Below, piece after piece: positions 1 through 6,071 of a stretch of DNA of 9,367 nt. The DNA comes from an archaeon (lineage in GTDB: Archaea > Iainarchaeota > Iainarchaeia > Iainarchaeales > GCA-2688035). The stretch's first letter is position 1. Every line of letters starts with the position of its first letter. Where the stretch lies: contig JAUWWX010000025.1 of assembly GCA_030616665.1 (NCBI GenBank), forward strand, positions 1 through 9,367, read 5' to 3'. Both the position numbers and the translations under genes were made by a program. Under the pieces are notes generated by a model. That model was given only the letters and a program-made list of their open reading frames with translations. It searched no databases and was not told the DNA's origin.

Positions 1-41
1 GCAAAACTGAAAAAACACAAACTATTACTTGTTTGCCTAAC

Positions 42-55
42 ATAGCTTTTTAATA
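42..55 (+). promoter_or_regulatory. TATA-like promoter of the basic orphan gene
   Basis: The T-rich box TTTTTAATA at 47-55 sits in the 14-base string ATAGCTTTTTAATA. The same 14 bases recur before purN at 580-593. Transcription starting about 25 bases downstream of an archaeal TATA box would begin near 76-80, just at the ATG at 81. This argues against the ATG at 63, which would lie upstream of the transcript. The box is seen directly; the start point is inferred. Confidence 0.55.
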
Positions 56-80
56 TACATTCATGCTTTCTTGTTTTGGG

Positions 81-563
81 ATGCCTGCTAAAAAAGCTGT
101 TGGAAAGAGTGTGCCGGCTCTGTTGAGAAACTCAAAATTTTTCCTTTTTCGGCTGAAGGGGGCCTTTCAAAGGGCTGTTTCTGGTATTCCAAAAGAGCCC
201 CCAAAAATTTTGATGGAAAGACGGCGCAGAGGATCCCTGGACAGAATTCAGGAGAGGGATTGGAGCAAAAATAAGCTTGGGCCAGCCTTTCTTAAAAAAC
301 CAGAGCCCATGCAAATGGCTAAGTTTTATGCTTCATCGGAGGCTTCGGGCACGCCAGAAGCCTATAAAATGCACAAGCTGCTTGAACAAAAGATAAGGCG
401 CTTGATAAAGGCAAGGCCCTTCAGGGAGTATGGTTTGGTCTTTTTGAGGGGTGAAAGCGGTGCCTTTTATTTAAGGCTGCGCGGCCTTTCTTCAGACAGG
501 CCTGTCTTCATTAGGGTGGACAAGCCAGAAATAGCAAGGGCAATAGGGTTTTTATTCAAATAG
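81..563 (+). CDS. Basic hypothetical protein, 160 aa
   Basis: I do not recognise this protein. It is rich in Lys and Arg, especially in the first half (a run MERRRR, then DRIQERDWSKNK), has no transmembrane segment, and ends in a more ordered-looking stretch of about 55 residues. That stretch has alternating hydrophobic positions (EYGLVFLRG, AFYLRLRG, RPVFIRVDK) and could form a small beta-rich domain. The charge would suit nucleic-acid or ribosome binding, but no motif proves that. I chose ATG 81 (MPAKKAVGK) over ATG 63 because the TATA-like box at 47-55 places transcription start near 76-80, giving a leaderless message. AGG dominates arginine codons, as in the neighbours, so it looks resident. 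It is followed by a small hairpin and then the purN promoter, so it is probably a single-gene unit. Confidence 0.6.
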   Translation: MPAKKAVGKSVPALLRNSKFFLFRLKGAFQRAVSGIPKEPPKILMERRRRGSLDRIQERDWSKNKLGPAFLKKPEPMQMAKFYASSEASGTPEAYKMHKLLEQKIRRLIKARPFREYGLVFLRGESGAFYLRLRGLSSDRPVFIRVDKPEIARAIGFLFK

Positions 564-564
564 A

Positions 565-589
565 ATTGCTTTTTCAGCAATAGCTTTTT
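565..589 (+). terminator. Possible hairpin plus T-run terminator
   Basis: ATTGCT (565-570) and AGCAAT (576-581) form a perfect 6-bp stem with a 5-base loop. Five T residues follow at 585-589. It lies just after the orphan gene's stop codon. The T-run is also part of the purN TATA-like box, so the same bases may end one transcript and promote the next. Confidence 0.35.
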
Positions 590-593
590 AATA
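580..593 (+). promoter_or_regulatory. TATA-like promoter of purN-purH
   Basis: ATAGCTTTTTAATA is identical to the element at 42-55. Here the start codon is 37 bases further on rather than 25, leaving a short leader of about 10-15 bases. That leader contains AAGGTG at 618-623, seven bases before the TTG start of purN. Confidence 0.5.
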
Positions 594-630
594 AATTGTT
601 GAATCAAATTAGGGTATAAGGTGGGCTTGA

Positions 631-1248
631 TTGGCTAAGCTGATTCTTGGGGTTCTGGCAAGCACCAGGGGAACTGACCTGCAGGCAGTGATTGACGCTA
701 TTGAGGCAAAGCAGCTTGACGCAGAGATAGCGTGCGTGGTAAGCAACAAGCAGGAGGCCTTTGCCTTGCAGAGGGCAAAAAAGCACGGAATTGAGGCAAT
801 TTTTTTGAACCCAAGGGAATTTGGCAGCAAAGATGCCTTTGATGAAAAGGTTGTGCAATTGCTGAATGAAAGGAATGTTGAATTGGTTCTGCTTATTGGA
901 TACAACAAGTTTTTGAGCGAGCCTTTTCTCAATGCCTTCAGGAACAAAGCAATGAACATCCACCCAAGCCTGCTGCCCTCTTTTAAGGGATGGGACAAAA
1001 ATGTCCACCAACAGGTTTTGGATGCTGGCGTCAAGCTAAGCGGATGCAGTCTTTTCTTTGTTACTGCAGAGCCTGACAGCGGCTCGATAATTGCGCAGAA
1101 AGCAGTTGCTGTTTCTGAGAATGAGACTGTTGATTCGTTGAAGGAAAAGGTTCAAAAGGCAGAGCAGGCAACCATTCTGCAGGGCATTAGGCTGTTCCAG
1201 GAGGGCAGGCTAAAGGTGGAAGGAAGCAGGGTGAGAATCCTAAAATGA
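631..1248 (+). CDS. purN: Phosphoribosylglycinamide formyltransferase (GART)
   Basis: Transfers the formyl group of 10-formyltetrahydrofolate to GAR in the third step of purine synthesis; cytosolic. The 205 aa match the family length. Visible motifs: the phosphate-binding ASTRGTDLQ near residues 10-18, the catalytic block MNIHPSLLPSFKG (108-120) with Asn109 and His111, and FVTAEPDSGSIIAQ with Asp149; these three correspond to the Asn-His-Asp triad of E. coli PurN. The start is TTG: an in-frame TGA directly precedes it, the next ATG is not until residue 108, and AAGGTG at 618-623 is a suitable ribosome site. The gene overlaps purH by four bases (ATGA), so the two are translationally coupled. 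PurN is less common in archaea than formate-dependent PurT, so this route has a bacterial flavour. Confidence 0.93.
   Translation: MAKLILGVLASTRGTDLQAVIDAIEAKQLDAEIACVVSNKQEAFALQRAKKHGIEAIFLNPREFGSKDAFDEKVVQLLNERNVELVLLIGYNKFLSEPFLNAFRNKAMNIHPSLLPSFKGWDKNVHQQVLDAGVKLSGCSLFFVTAEPDSGSIIAQKAVAVSENETVDSLKEKVQKAEQATILQGIRLFQEGRLKVEGSRVRILK
1229..1234 (+). promoter_or_regulatory. Ribosome binding site of purH
   Basis: GGGTGA lies ten bases before the purH ATG, inside the end of purN. It matches the GGTGA portion of the GGAGGTGA found before ecfT. It supports ATG 1245 as the start and re-initiation after purN. Confidence 0.5.
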
Positions 1249-2795
1249 AAAAGAAGCTTGCATTGATTTCTGTTTCAGACAAAACTGGGTTACAGGCACT
1301 TGTCAAGGCGCTTGAAGGCCATGGCTTTGAAATAATTTCAACCGGCGGAACAGCAAGGGCGATTGAGGGCTTTGGAGTAAAGGTAACCCCTGTTGAGAGG
1401 ATGACAGAATTCAAGGAAATACTGGACGGCAGGGTCAAGACACTGCATCCAAAGCTGCATGCCGGAATTCTTGCCCTAAGAGACAGCAAAAAGCATATGC
1501 AGCAGTTGAGGGAAGCCAACATCATGCTGATTGATTTGGTTGTTGTAAACCTATACCCTTTCAGGAAAACGATTGAAAGAAAGGCTAGTTTGGAAGAAAT
1601 AATTGAAAACATTGACATTGGCGGGACAACCCTTATCAGGGCAGGTGCAAAAAACTTTCAGGACGTGGCCGTTGTGGTAAACCCAAAGCAGTACAGTTTG
1701 ATAATTGAAGAGCTTGAGAAAAACAAGGGGGCTATTTCCCTTAAAGCAAGGAGTCTGCTTGCAGCAAAGGCCTTTGAGCACACCGCATACTATGACACAA
1801 CAATCAACGAATTCTTGCACAAAAAATTCAATTCAGGAGAGCTTTTTCCAAGCGACTTCAGCATGAATTTCAGAAAAGTAGCTGATTTGAGATACGGCGA
1901 AAACCCCCACCAAAAGGCAGCCTTGTACAAGCAAAGTTTTGTTAGAAACCCGAGCATAGTGAACGCTGCCTTGTTGAACGGAAAAAAGCTGAGCTTCAAC
2001 AACATTGTGGATGCGAACGCAGCAATTGCCGTTGTCCAGGAATTCAAGCAACCGGCAGCCTGCATTGTAAAGCACAACAATGCATGCGGTGCAGCCGTTG
2101 CAGCAACAGTAGGGGAAGCGTTTCAGAAAGCCCTTGAGTGCGATACAAAAAGCGCTTTTGGCTCAATCATTGCCCTGAACAGGGAATGTTGCCTTGAAAC
2201 AGCAAAAAAAATAACTAGTTTTTTCAACGAGGTTGTGATTGCACCAGGTTTTGAAAAAGCTGCGTTGCAGCAACTCTGCAAGAAGAAGAATCTAAGGGTA
2301 TTACAGCTGAAGGGAATTGATAAAGCAGCTATTGCACCTGGCTTGGACTACAAAAAAATTGAAGGAGGCCTGCTTGCCCAAACAAAGGACTCGGTCTTGC
2401 TAAGTGAGGCAAACTGCACTATTGTTTCGCGCAAAAAACCCTCTGCGCAGCAGCTGAAGGACTTGCTTTTCGCTTGGAGGATAGTAAAACACACGAAGAG
2501 CAATGCAATCGTTTTGGCAAAAGACAATGCCACGGTAGGAATTGGCGCAGGCCAGATGTCAAGGATTGATTCAGCAGAGTTGGCGATTAAAAAAAGCAAT
2601 GGCAAAAGCAACGGCGCTGTTTTGGCATCAGATGCCTTTTTCCCTTTCAGGGACAACATTGACAAGGCTGCAGAGGCGGGCATAACAGCAATAATCCAGC
2701 CAGGCGGCAGCGTTAGGGACAAAGAGGTAATAGAGGCCGCTGATAGACACGGAATCGCAATGGTTTTTACTGGAGTAAGGCACTTTAGGCATTAG
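1245..2795 (+). CDS. purH: Bifunctional AICAR transformylase / IMP cyclohydrolase
   Basis: Carries out the last two steps to IMP: 10-formyl-THF-dependent formylation of AICAR, then ring closure. The 516 aa are full length. The N-terminal MGS-like cyclohydrolase domain (about 1-190) shows ISVSDKTGL, ISTGGTARAI, DGRVKTLHPKLHAGIL (Lys65), VNLYPF (Tyr104), NIDIGG (Asp124) and RAGAKN (Lys136), matching known catalytic positions of human ATIC within one residue. The transformylase domain (about 200-516) has LRYGENPHQ, FNNIVDANAA, the catalytic KH in IVKHNNACG (Lys276-His277), TKSAFGSIIA and the C-terminal IQPGGSVRD and VFTGVRHFRH. The usual bacterial NPCG reads NACG here. Many archaea use PurP and PurO for these reactions, so PurH is a marker of the bacterial-type route. 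The 3' end overlaps the convergent cyclo-ligase gene by 11 bases. Confidence 0.96.
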   Translation: MKKKLALISVSDKTGLQALVKALEGHGFEIISTGGTARAIEGFGVKVTPVERMTEFKEILDGRVKTLHPKLHAGILALRDSKKHMQQLREANIMLIDLVVVNLYPFRKTIERKASLEEIIENIDIGGTTLIRAGAKNFQDVAVVVNPKQYSLIIEELEKNKGAISLKARSLLAAKAFEHTAYYDTTINEFLHKKFNSGELFPSDFSMNFRKVADLRYGENPHQKAALYKQSFVRNPSIVNAALLNGKKLSFNNIVDANAAIAVVQEFKQPAACIVKHNNACGAAVAATVGEAFQKALECDTKSAFGSIIALNRECCLETAKKITSFFNEVVIAPGFEKAALQQLCKKKNLRVLQLKGIDKAAIAPGLDYKKIEGGLLAQTKDSVLLSEANCTIVSRKKPSAQQLKDLLFAWRIVKHTKSNAIVLAKDNATVGIGAGQMSRIDSAELAIKKSNGKSNGAVLASDAFFPFRDNIDKAAEAGITAIIQPGGSVRDKEVIEAADRHGIAMVFTGVRHFRH

Positions 2796-3363
2796 GGGGG
2801 GCAGCCTTGCACCTCACTGTTTGCTTGTCCGTAACCACAATGTCCATTTTCACGTCATGGCTTTCGCTTGGGAGCCTTTCGTGCAGGTTTTCCTCGAAGC
2901 ACAGCCCGACCAATGGAATGCGTGTACTGGTTCTTCTTAGGAGGGAATCATAGAAGCCTTTACCTGTACCAATTCTATTGCCTTGCTTGTCAAAGGCGAC
3001 GCCCGGAACTACAATAAGGTCCAAATCGCTTGTTTTGACTTCTTTCCTGGCACAGGGCTCAAACAGGCCCTGTTTTGTTTTGCGTAATTCCTTCAGGGAA
3101 GAAATTTCCTCCGGAGCAATTTTTTTTCCCCCAAAGTCTGTTAGGGGCAAAGCAACCCGTTTTCTAGCTAGGAGGGCTTTTTCAATTATGCCCTGGGTTT
3201 CGACCTCATTGTTTACACCAAAGTAGAGCATTACTGCCCTTGCTTTTTTGAATTCTGGCAGCTGCAGCAGCCTTTTTCCAATTAGCGCGCTTTTTTCCAC
3301 AACCTGCTTTTTGCTAAGGCTGTTCCGCTTTGCAAGGTTTTGCAGCCTGATGATTTCCTTCAT
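2785..3363 (-). CDS. 5-formyltetrahydrofolate cyclo-ligase (MTHFS)
   Basis: ATP-dependent conversion of 5-formyl-THF to 5,10-methenyl-THF, returning a storage or inhibitory folate to the one-carbon pool. The 192 aa are full length. Family signatures: the substrate-region NNEVETQ (51-57), LIVVPGVAFDKQGNRIG (116-132), the ATP loop RIGTGKGFYD (130-139), and HDVKMDIVVTD (169-179). The usual loop is RLGYGGGYYD, so Y to T and G to K changes are visible, but the Gly/Tyr/Asp framework is kept. The ATG at 3363 has a TATA-like box 26 bases upstream and no Shine-Dalgarno site, so the message is nearly leaderless. It converges on purH with an 11-base overlap. The link is functional: PurN and PurH consume formyl-THF, and 5-formyl-THF is known to inhibit folate enzymes such as AICAR transformylase. 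Confidence 0.92.
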   Translation of the reverse strand: MKEIIRLQNLAKRNSLSKKQVVEKSALIGKRLLQLPEFKKARAVMLYFGVNNEVETQGIIEKALLARKRVALPLTDFGGKKIAPEEISSLKELRKTKQGLFEPCARKEVKTSDLDLIVVPGVAFDKQGNRIGTGKGFYDSLLRRTSTRIPLVGLCFEENLHERLPSESHDVKMDIVVTDKQTVRCKAAPPNA

Positions 3364-3388
3364 ATGAAGAAGAGAAGAGAGGGAATGA

Positions 3389-3401
3389 ACTTAAAAACGT
3401 T
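3389..3401 (-). promoter_or_regulatory. TATA-like promoter of the cyclo-ligase gene
   Basis: Read on the minus strand this is AACGTTTTTAAGT. The identical 13 bases occur on the plus strand at 6368-6380 before the ECF operon. There are 25 bases between its end and the ATG, predicting a leader of a few bases at most. Confidence 0.55.
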
Positions 3402-3436
3402 TCCACAAAAACCTACTCTGTCTTTACCTTGCTAAG

Positions 3437-3444
3437 AAAAAAAA
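3437..3444 (-). terminator. Poly-T terminator after the zinc-ribbon gene
   Basis: On the minus strand the TGA stop codon is followed directly by eight T residues, then CTTAGC. There is no obvious stem. Archaeal RNA polymerase can stop at U-tracts alone, so this is a plausible terminator separating the zinc-ribbon gene from the cyclo-ligase gene. Confidence 0.5.
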
Positions 3445-3630
3445 TCATTCCTCGTAGAATTCGCCAAAATCGGTTTCATCCAGGGCTTTTTCCTTCGCTG
3501 ACCTCAACCCTGGCCTTCCATTGCTTACCTCTACAACCAGCTCTAGGTTGCACTTAGGGCAGTTAAGCAAGTCGCCTTCATCATATTCGTGCAATTCTAT
3601 TTCAAACCTTTCACGGCAGTCTGGGCACAT
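3445..3630 (-). CDS. LysW-like zinc-ribbon miniprotein, 61 aa
   Basis: A small acidic protein with two CPxC knuckles, Cys2/Cys5 and Cys24/Cys27, predicting one zinc ribbon. Between and after them are short beta-like strands (RFEIELHEY, LELVVEVSN), followed by a flexible acidic tail ending DETDFGEFYEE. The arrangement resembles LysW, the amino-group carrier of the alpha-aminoadipate lysine and related arginine pathways, which ends in EDWGE and carries its substrate on the last Glu. Here DFGE (54-57) would align with DWGE, but four more residues (FYEE) follow. No LysX, LysZ or other pathway gene is in the window, so carrier function is unproven; a generic transcription-factor-like zinc ribbon is the alternative. 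ATG 3630 is the only usable start, because an in-frame TAA lies four codons upstream. No strong ribosome site is seen. Confidence 0.7.
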   Translation of the reverse strand: MCPDCRERFEIELHEYDEGDLLNCPKCNLELVVEVSNGRPGLRSAKEKALDETDFGEFYEE

Positions 3631-3796
3631 GACCTTTTTCGTTTACAAAACCCCTGTTCGACTCTTTCCCAACCAATTTTAGGTAAGATTTTTTTCCAGA
3701 CCAAATTCTTTTAAAGATTTGCTTTTTGGCAAAAAACCCCTTAATTTTAGAACCGGGCAAAATGAGCTTTTTTATTGTACGGTTGGCAAAACAAAA
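3631..3796. other. AT-rich intergenic region
   Basis: 166 bases lie between the Yip1-like gene and the zinc-ribbon gene, both on the minus strand. On that strand they hold a T6 run (from 3731-3736) that could end the upstream transcript, and two weak TATA candidates near 3709-3717 (TCTTTAAAA) and 3676-3682 (CTAAAAT) for the zinc-ribbon gene. TTTTTGGCAAAAA at 3723-3735 is an A/T-only inverted repeat. I see no ORF or RNA gene here. Confidence 0.4.
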
Positions 3797-4408
3797 TTAG
3801 ACAGGCAACAGCCCGATAATGATTAGGGCTATTACAGTAAGCGCTATTGCAGCCAGCCTGCCGCTTTGGGCAAGCACTTTAACGCTTTTGTAAATCAGGT
3901 AAACAGCCCAAAGAGAGATTATGAAAGTAATGGCAAGCAAAACCACCAAAACAGCTAAATTCACCGCTTCAGGATTTGCCGCAACAAAATCGCCTAGCTG
4001 CATTGCAGCCATCTCAGGGCTACTGCTTTTTCCAGCCTGCAACGCCACCCCCATTGCCCCCTCTGAAAGGTACAATGGCATGGTCAAAAAAGAAATCAAG
4101 ACTATTACAAGGCTCGCAACCTTGATAAGGGACAGAGCACAAAAAAAGGCAACGAACCTGCCCTTTGTAGCCTGCCTGTTCACAAGCCATGCAAGGAAGA
4201 ATATTACAAGGGCAAGGACAAAGAAGCTAACGTAAGCCAAAACAATGCCGTAGAGCGCCCCACTCAAATCAATCTGGGCAGCGTAAAGCGTTCTTCCGGC
4301 AATCGAGGCAAGGCTTGGCAGCAAAATTAGGACAAGGGCCACCAACAAGCTTGGCTTTTCAAAGGCAGTCTCAACCGCTTTGCCTGGATGCAGAATGTTC
4401 AGGTTCAT
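3797..4408 (-). CDS. Yip1-like five-helix membrane protein
   Basis: A 203-aa integral membrane protein. Hydrophobic segments fall at about 21-37, 52-77, 86-113, 149-174 and 183-203. The N-terminal NILHPGKAVETAFEKPSL before the first helix resembles the opening of prokaryotic Yip1-domain proteins, in which a short amphipathic N-terminus is followed by five helices. The loop at 114-148 is Gly/Ala/Ser rich with a few acidic residues and is probably outside the membrane. No catalytic motif is seen. Prokaryotic Yip1-like proteins have no settled function, so none is assigned. The ATG at 4408 is about 25 bases from a TATA-like box, suggesting a leaderless message. tyrS lies upstream on the same strand with a 59-base gap, so the two could also be co-transcribed. 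Confidence 0.6.
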   Translation of the reverse strand: MNLNILHPGKAVETAFEKPSLLVALVLILLPSLASIAGRTLYAAQIDLSGALYGIVLAYVSFFVLALVIFFLAWLVNRQATKGRFVAFFCALSLIKVASLVIVLISFLTMPLYLSEGAMGVALQAGKSSSPEMAAMQLGDFVAANPEAVNLAVLVVLLAITFIISLWAVYLIYKSVKVLAQSGRLAAIALTVIALIIIGLLPV

Positions 4409-4430
4409 CTAACGCTATATATAAGAAATC

Positions 4431-4443
4431 CTAATATTTAAAG
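4431..4443 (-). promoter_or_regulatory. TATA-like promoter of the Yip1-like gene
   Basis: The minus strand reads GCTTTAAATATTAG around these bases. A centre near 4437 puts transcription start near 4411, three bases before the ATG. A second AT string, CTTATATATAG (4414-4424), is too close to the ATG to serve the annotated start. Confidence 0.45.
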
Positions 4444-4467
4444 CTAACCCAGGGTCAAAAAGCAGCC

Positions 4468-5541
4468 TTACCTCGTAATTTCAAAGCCCTTGACCTGCTC
4501 CGCAAGTTGCTTTGCTTTTCCTTTGCTGAAATGCTTTCTCACAGGTTGCAGCATCTCATTTATGTAAAAAGCTGTTGCGTTTTTTAAGTCAGCTGGATGC
4601 AGGCTTCCTTGCAGGTAGGCCTTTTCAAGCTCGCTGTAATTTGAGAAGGCAATGCTTCCACCGAATTTGGCTGACCTTTCTATTTCCATTTCCCTAAACT
4701 TTTCAAAAACCATATACCTACAGTACTCCAAAACAGGGTTTAACTCAACCTGCTTTTCCGGGCAATATGCCTTTGCAATCTTTCTTTCAACCTCTTCCTT
4801 ACTATCATCCATGAAAATGGCTGAGTCAGGCCTTGACTTTGACATCTTTAGGTCAAGTAGAATGTCTGCCGGGTCCTTTGAGGTTGTAACAGGTTTTGTC
4901 AGGCCTAACAGCATGTGGTGGCTTACAACAACAGGCTTCCAAAAGCCCAATTTTGGGCCAATCTCCCTGGCAAGCATGTTTACCTTCCTCTGGTCCATGC
5001 CAAGCTGCGTGATATCGCATTTCAAGTGGAATATGTCGGCTGCCTGCATGCAGGGGTAAATTATCTGGGCTGCGCTCAGGCTTTCGCTTGCCTTCCTGCC
5101 CATTATCTGGCTGCACCGCATTATCCTCTTGACAGTAGCGTGCCTTGCTATGTCAATCGTTGTCTTCCAGTGCGATTCTTTTGTTACGACATCCTTTGCC
5201 CAAATAAAGTCTATTTCGCCTGTTTTCATCCCGCAGGCTTTCCAGATTTCTATAAAGTATTTTCCAGTTACCCTAATCTTCTCCAAGTCGCCGCCCATCT
5301 TGTTGTTCATCCACGCAAACCAGTCGGCAACCCACATCTTGAAGCCAACGCCTGCCTTCAGCATCTTGTTGACATTGATTGTTCTCAGGATTCCCTGGGC
5401 AATGTGTATTCTCCCGCTTGGCTCAAAGCCGTCGTAGGCAACCGGCTTTTTCTTTGTTTCAAGTAGCGCCCTAAGCTCTTCCAGCGTAATGATTTCCTCG
5501 CCAACCTGCTCGATCAACCTAAGCCTTTTTTCCAAATCCAT
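4468..5541 (-). CDS. tyrS: Tyrosyl-tRNA synthetase, archaeal/eukaryotic type
   Basis: Charges tRNA-Tyr with tyrosine using ATP; cytosolic, class Ic. The Rossmann catalytic domain carries AYDGFEPSGRIHIAQG (35-50), where Tyr36 is the tyrosine-binding residue and HIAQ replaces HIGH; IYPCMQAADI (161-170) with Tyr162, Gln166 and Asp169, typical of TyrRS rather than TrpRS; QLGMDQRKVNMLARE (179-193); and KMSKS at 232-236. The C-terminal helical domain (about 245-357) is the compact anticodon-binding form without extensions. Several blocks (VADWFAWMNNKMGGDLEKI, CSQIMGR, LSAAQIIYPCMQAADIF, IFMDDS, AYCPEK) resemble plant and protist cytosolic TyrRS, as I recall them, more than the Methanocaldococcus enzyme. 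The message appears leaderless: a TATA-like box lies about 25 bases before ATG 5541, with no ribosome site. A short T5 run follows the stop codon. Confidence 0.95.
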   Translation of the reverse strand: MDLEKRLRLIEQVGEEIITLEELRALLETKKKPVAYDGFEPSGRIHIAQGILRTINVNKMLKAGVGFKMWVADWFAWMNNKMGGDLEKIRVTGKYFIEIWKACGMKTGEIDFIWAKDVVTKESHWKTTIDIARHATVKRIMRCSQIMGRKASESLSAAQIIYPCMQAADIFHLKCDITQLGMDQRKVNMLAREIGPKLGFWKPVVVSHHMLLGLTKPVTTSKDPADILLDLKMSKSRPDSAIFMDDSKEEVERKIAKAYCPEKQVELNPVLEYCRYMVFEKFREMEIERSAKFGGSIAFSNYSELEKAYLQGSLHPADLKNATAFYINEMLQPVRKHFSKGKAKQLAEQVKGFEITR

Positions 5542-5558
5542 AGCAAAAAACCACTAAA

Positions 5559-5570
5559 GTATATTAATTT
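5559..5570 (-). promoter_or_regulatory. TATA-like promoter of tyrS
   Basis: The minus strand reads AAATTAATATAC. Its centre is about 24 bases from the tyrS ATG, which predicts transcription starting at or within a few bases of the A of ATG. It shares the 74-base divergent region with the promoter of the RibL-type gene. Confidence 0.5.
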
Positions 5571-5574
5571 AGAA

Positions 5575-5585
5575 GTATTTATAAC
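5575..5585 (+). promoter_or_regulatory. TATA-like promoter of the RibL-type gene
   Basis: GTATTTATAAC lies 30 bases before ATG 5616 and back to back with the tyrS box. A start near 5603-5606 would give a leader of about ten bases. GAGGG at 5604-5608 could act as a ribosome site only if the transcript begins at or before it. Confidence 0.5.
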
Positions 5586-5615
5586 TAATTGAATTGAACA
5601 ACAGAGGGTTTTCTC

Positions 5616-6023
5616 ATGCGCACTGTAATGGCTTTCGGAACATTCGATTTTTTGCACCCTGGGCACCAATTCTATTTAAAGAAGGCCCGGGCCCTTGGAG
5701 ACTACTTGGTAGTGGTTGTTTCAAGGGACAGAAACGTGCGAATCATTAAGGGCAAAAAGCCCCTGAACAGTGAAAAGGACCGCTTACAACTTGTGAAGCA
5801 GCTTCGCTTTGTTGACAAGGCCATTCTCGGCGACAGAATTGTCAGAAAGTGGAGTGTGATAAAGCGTTTTCATCCAACAGCTATCGCATTGGGCTACGAC
5901 CAGTGGGCAAGCATTCCCAGTTTGAGAAAGCAACTTGGGAAAGCGGACCTGCACCCAAGGATTGTGAGAATAAAGGCATTCAAGCCAAAGAAGAACAACA
6001 GCATTAGGATGCGGAAGCACTAA
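5616..6023 (+). CDS. ribL: RibL-type FAD synthetase / cytidylyltransferase-family enzyme
   Basis: A 135-aa nucleotidyltransferase of the cytidylyltransferase fold. The nucleotide-binding signature GTFDFLHPGHQFYLKKA starts at residue 8, with HPGH at 14-17. VVVSRDRNV, KGKKPLNSEKDRLQLV (45-60), VDKAILGD and ALGYDQ (91-96) follow the order seen in archaeal RibL (FAD synthetase, MJ1179 family) and in TagD-like glycerol-3-phosphate cytidylyltransferases. The RTxGISTT motif of TagD is absent, which favours RibL, but the C-terminal serine-rich motif usual in this fold is reduced to NNSIRMRKH, so substrate choice is uncertain. RibL adenylates FMN to FAD. A RibU-like transporter operon begins about 380 bases downstream, consistent with flavin use. 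The C-terminus is strongly basic. Confidence 0.75.
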   Translation: MRTVMAFGTFDFLHPGHQFYLKKARALGDYLVVVVSRDRNVRIIKGKKPLNSEKDRLQLVKQLRFVDKAILGDRIVRKWSVIKRFHPTAIALGYDQWASIPSLRKQLGKADLHPRIVRIKAFKPKKNNSIRMRKH

Positions 6024-6034
6024 GTCTTTTATTT

Positions 6035-6058
6035 AAAGCCAGAAGAAGGCTTTTTTCT
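6035..6058 (+). terminator. Hairpin and T-run terminator after ribL
   Basis: AAAGCC (6035-6040) pairs with GGCTTT (6048-6053) around a 7-base loop, and the T-run continues to 6056 followed by CTT. It lies in the 48-base gap between convergent genes. Only the plus-strand reading has the T-tract, so it serves the RibL-type gene. Confidence 0.6.
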
Positions 6059-6071
6059 TGGCACAGATGCC

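Noticed and set aside
63..80. Upstream ATG at 63 as the start of the first gene
   Set aside because: It lies only a few bases after the TATA-like box and would precede the predicted transcription start; ATG 81 fits leaderless spacing.
604..1034. Two overlapping minus-strand frames opposite purN
   Set aside because: Both are antisense to conserved PurN motifs and lack recognisable features or promoters.
3650..3680. TTCGA-containing string resembling a tRNA T-arm
   Set aside because: The flanking bases do not pair as a five-base T-stem on either strand, and no acceptor, D or anticodon arm is present.
3723..3735. TTTTTGGCAAAAA palindrome as an operator or strong terminator
   Set aside because: An A/T-only stem with a three-base loop is weak, and such strings are expected by chance in this AT-rich gap.
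4414..4424. CTTATATATAG (minus strand) as promoter of the Yip1-like gene
   Set aside because: It would start transcription inside the coding region with no suitable later ATG; the box near 4437 has the right distance.
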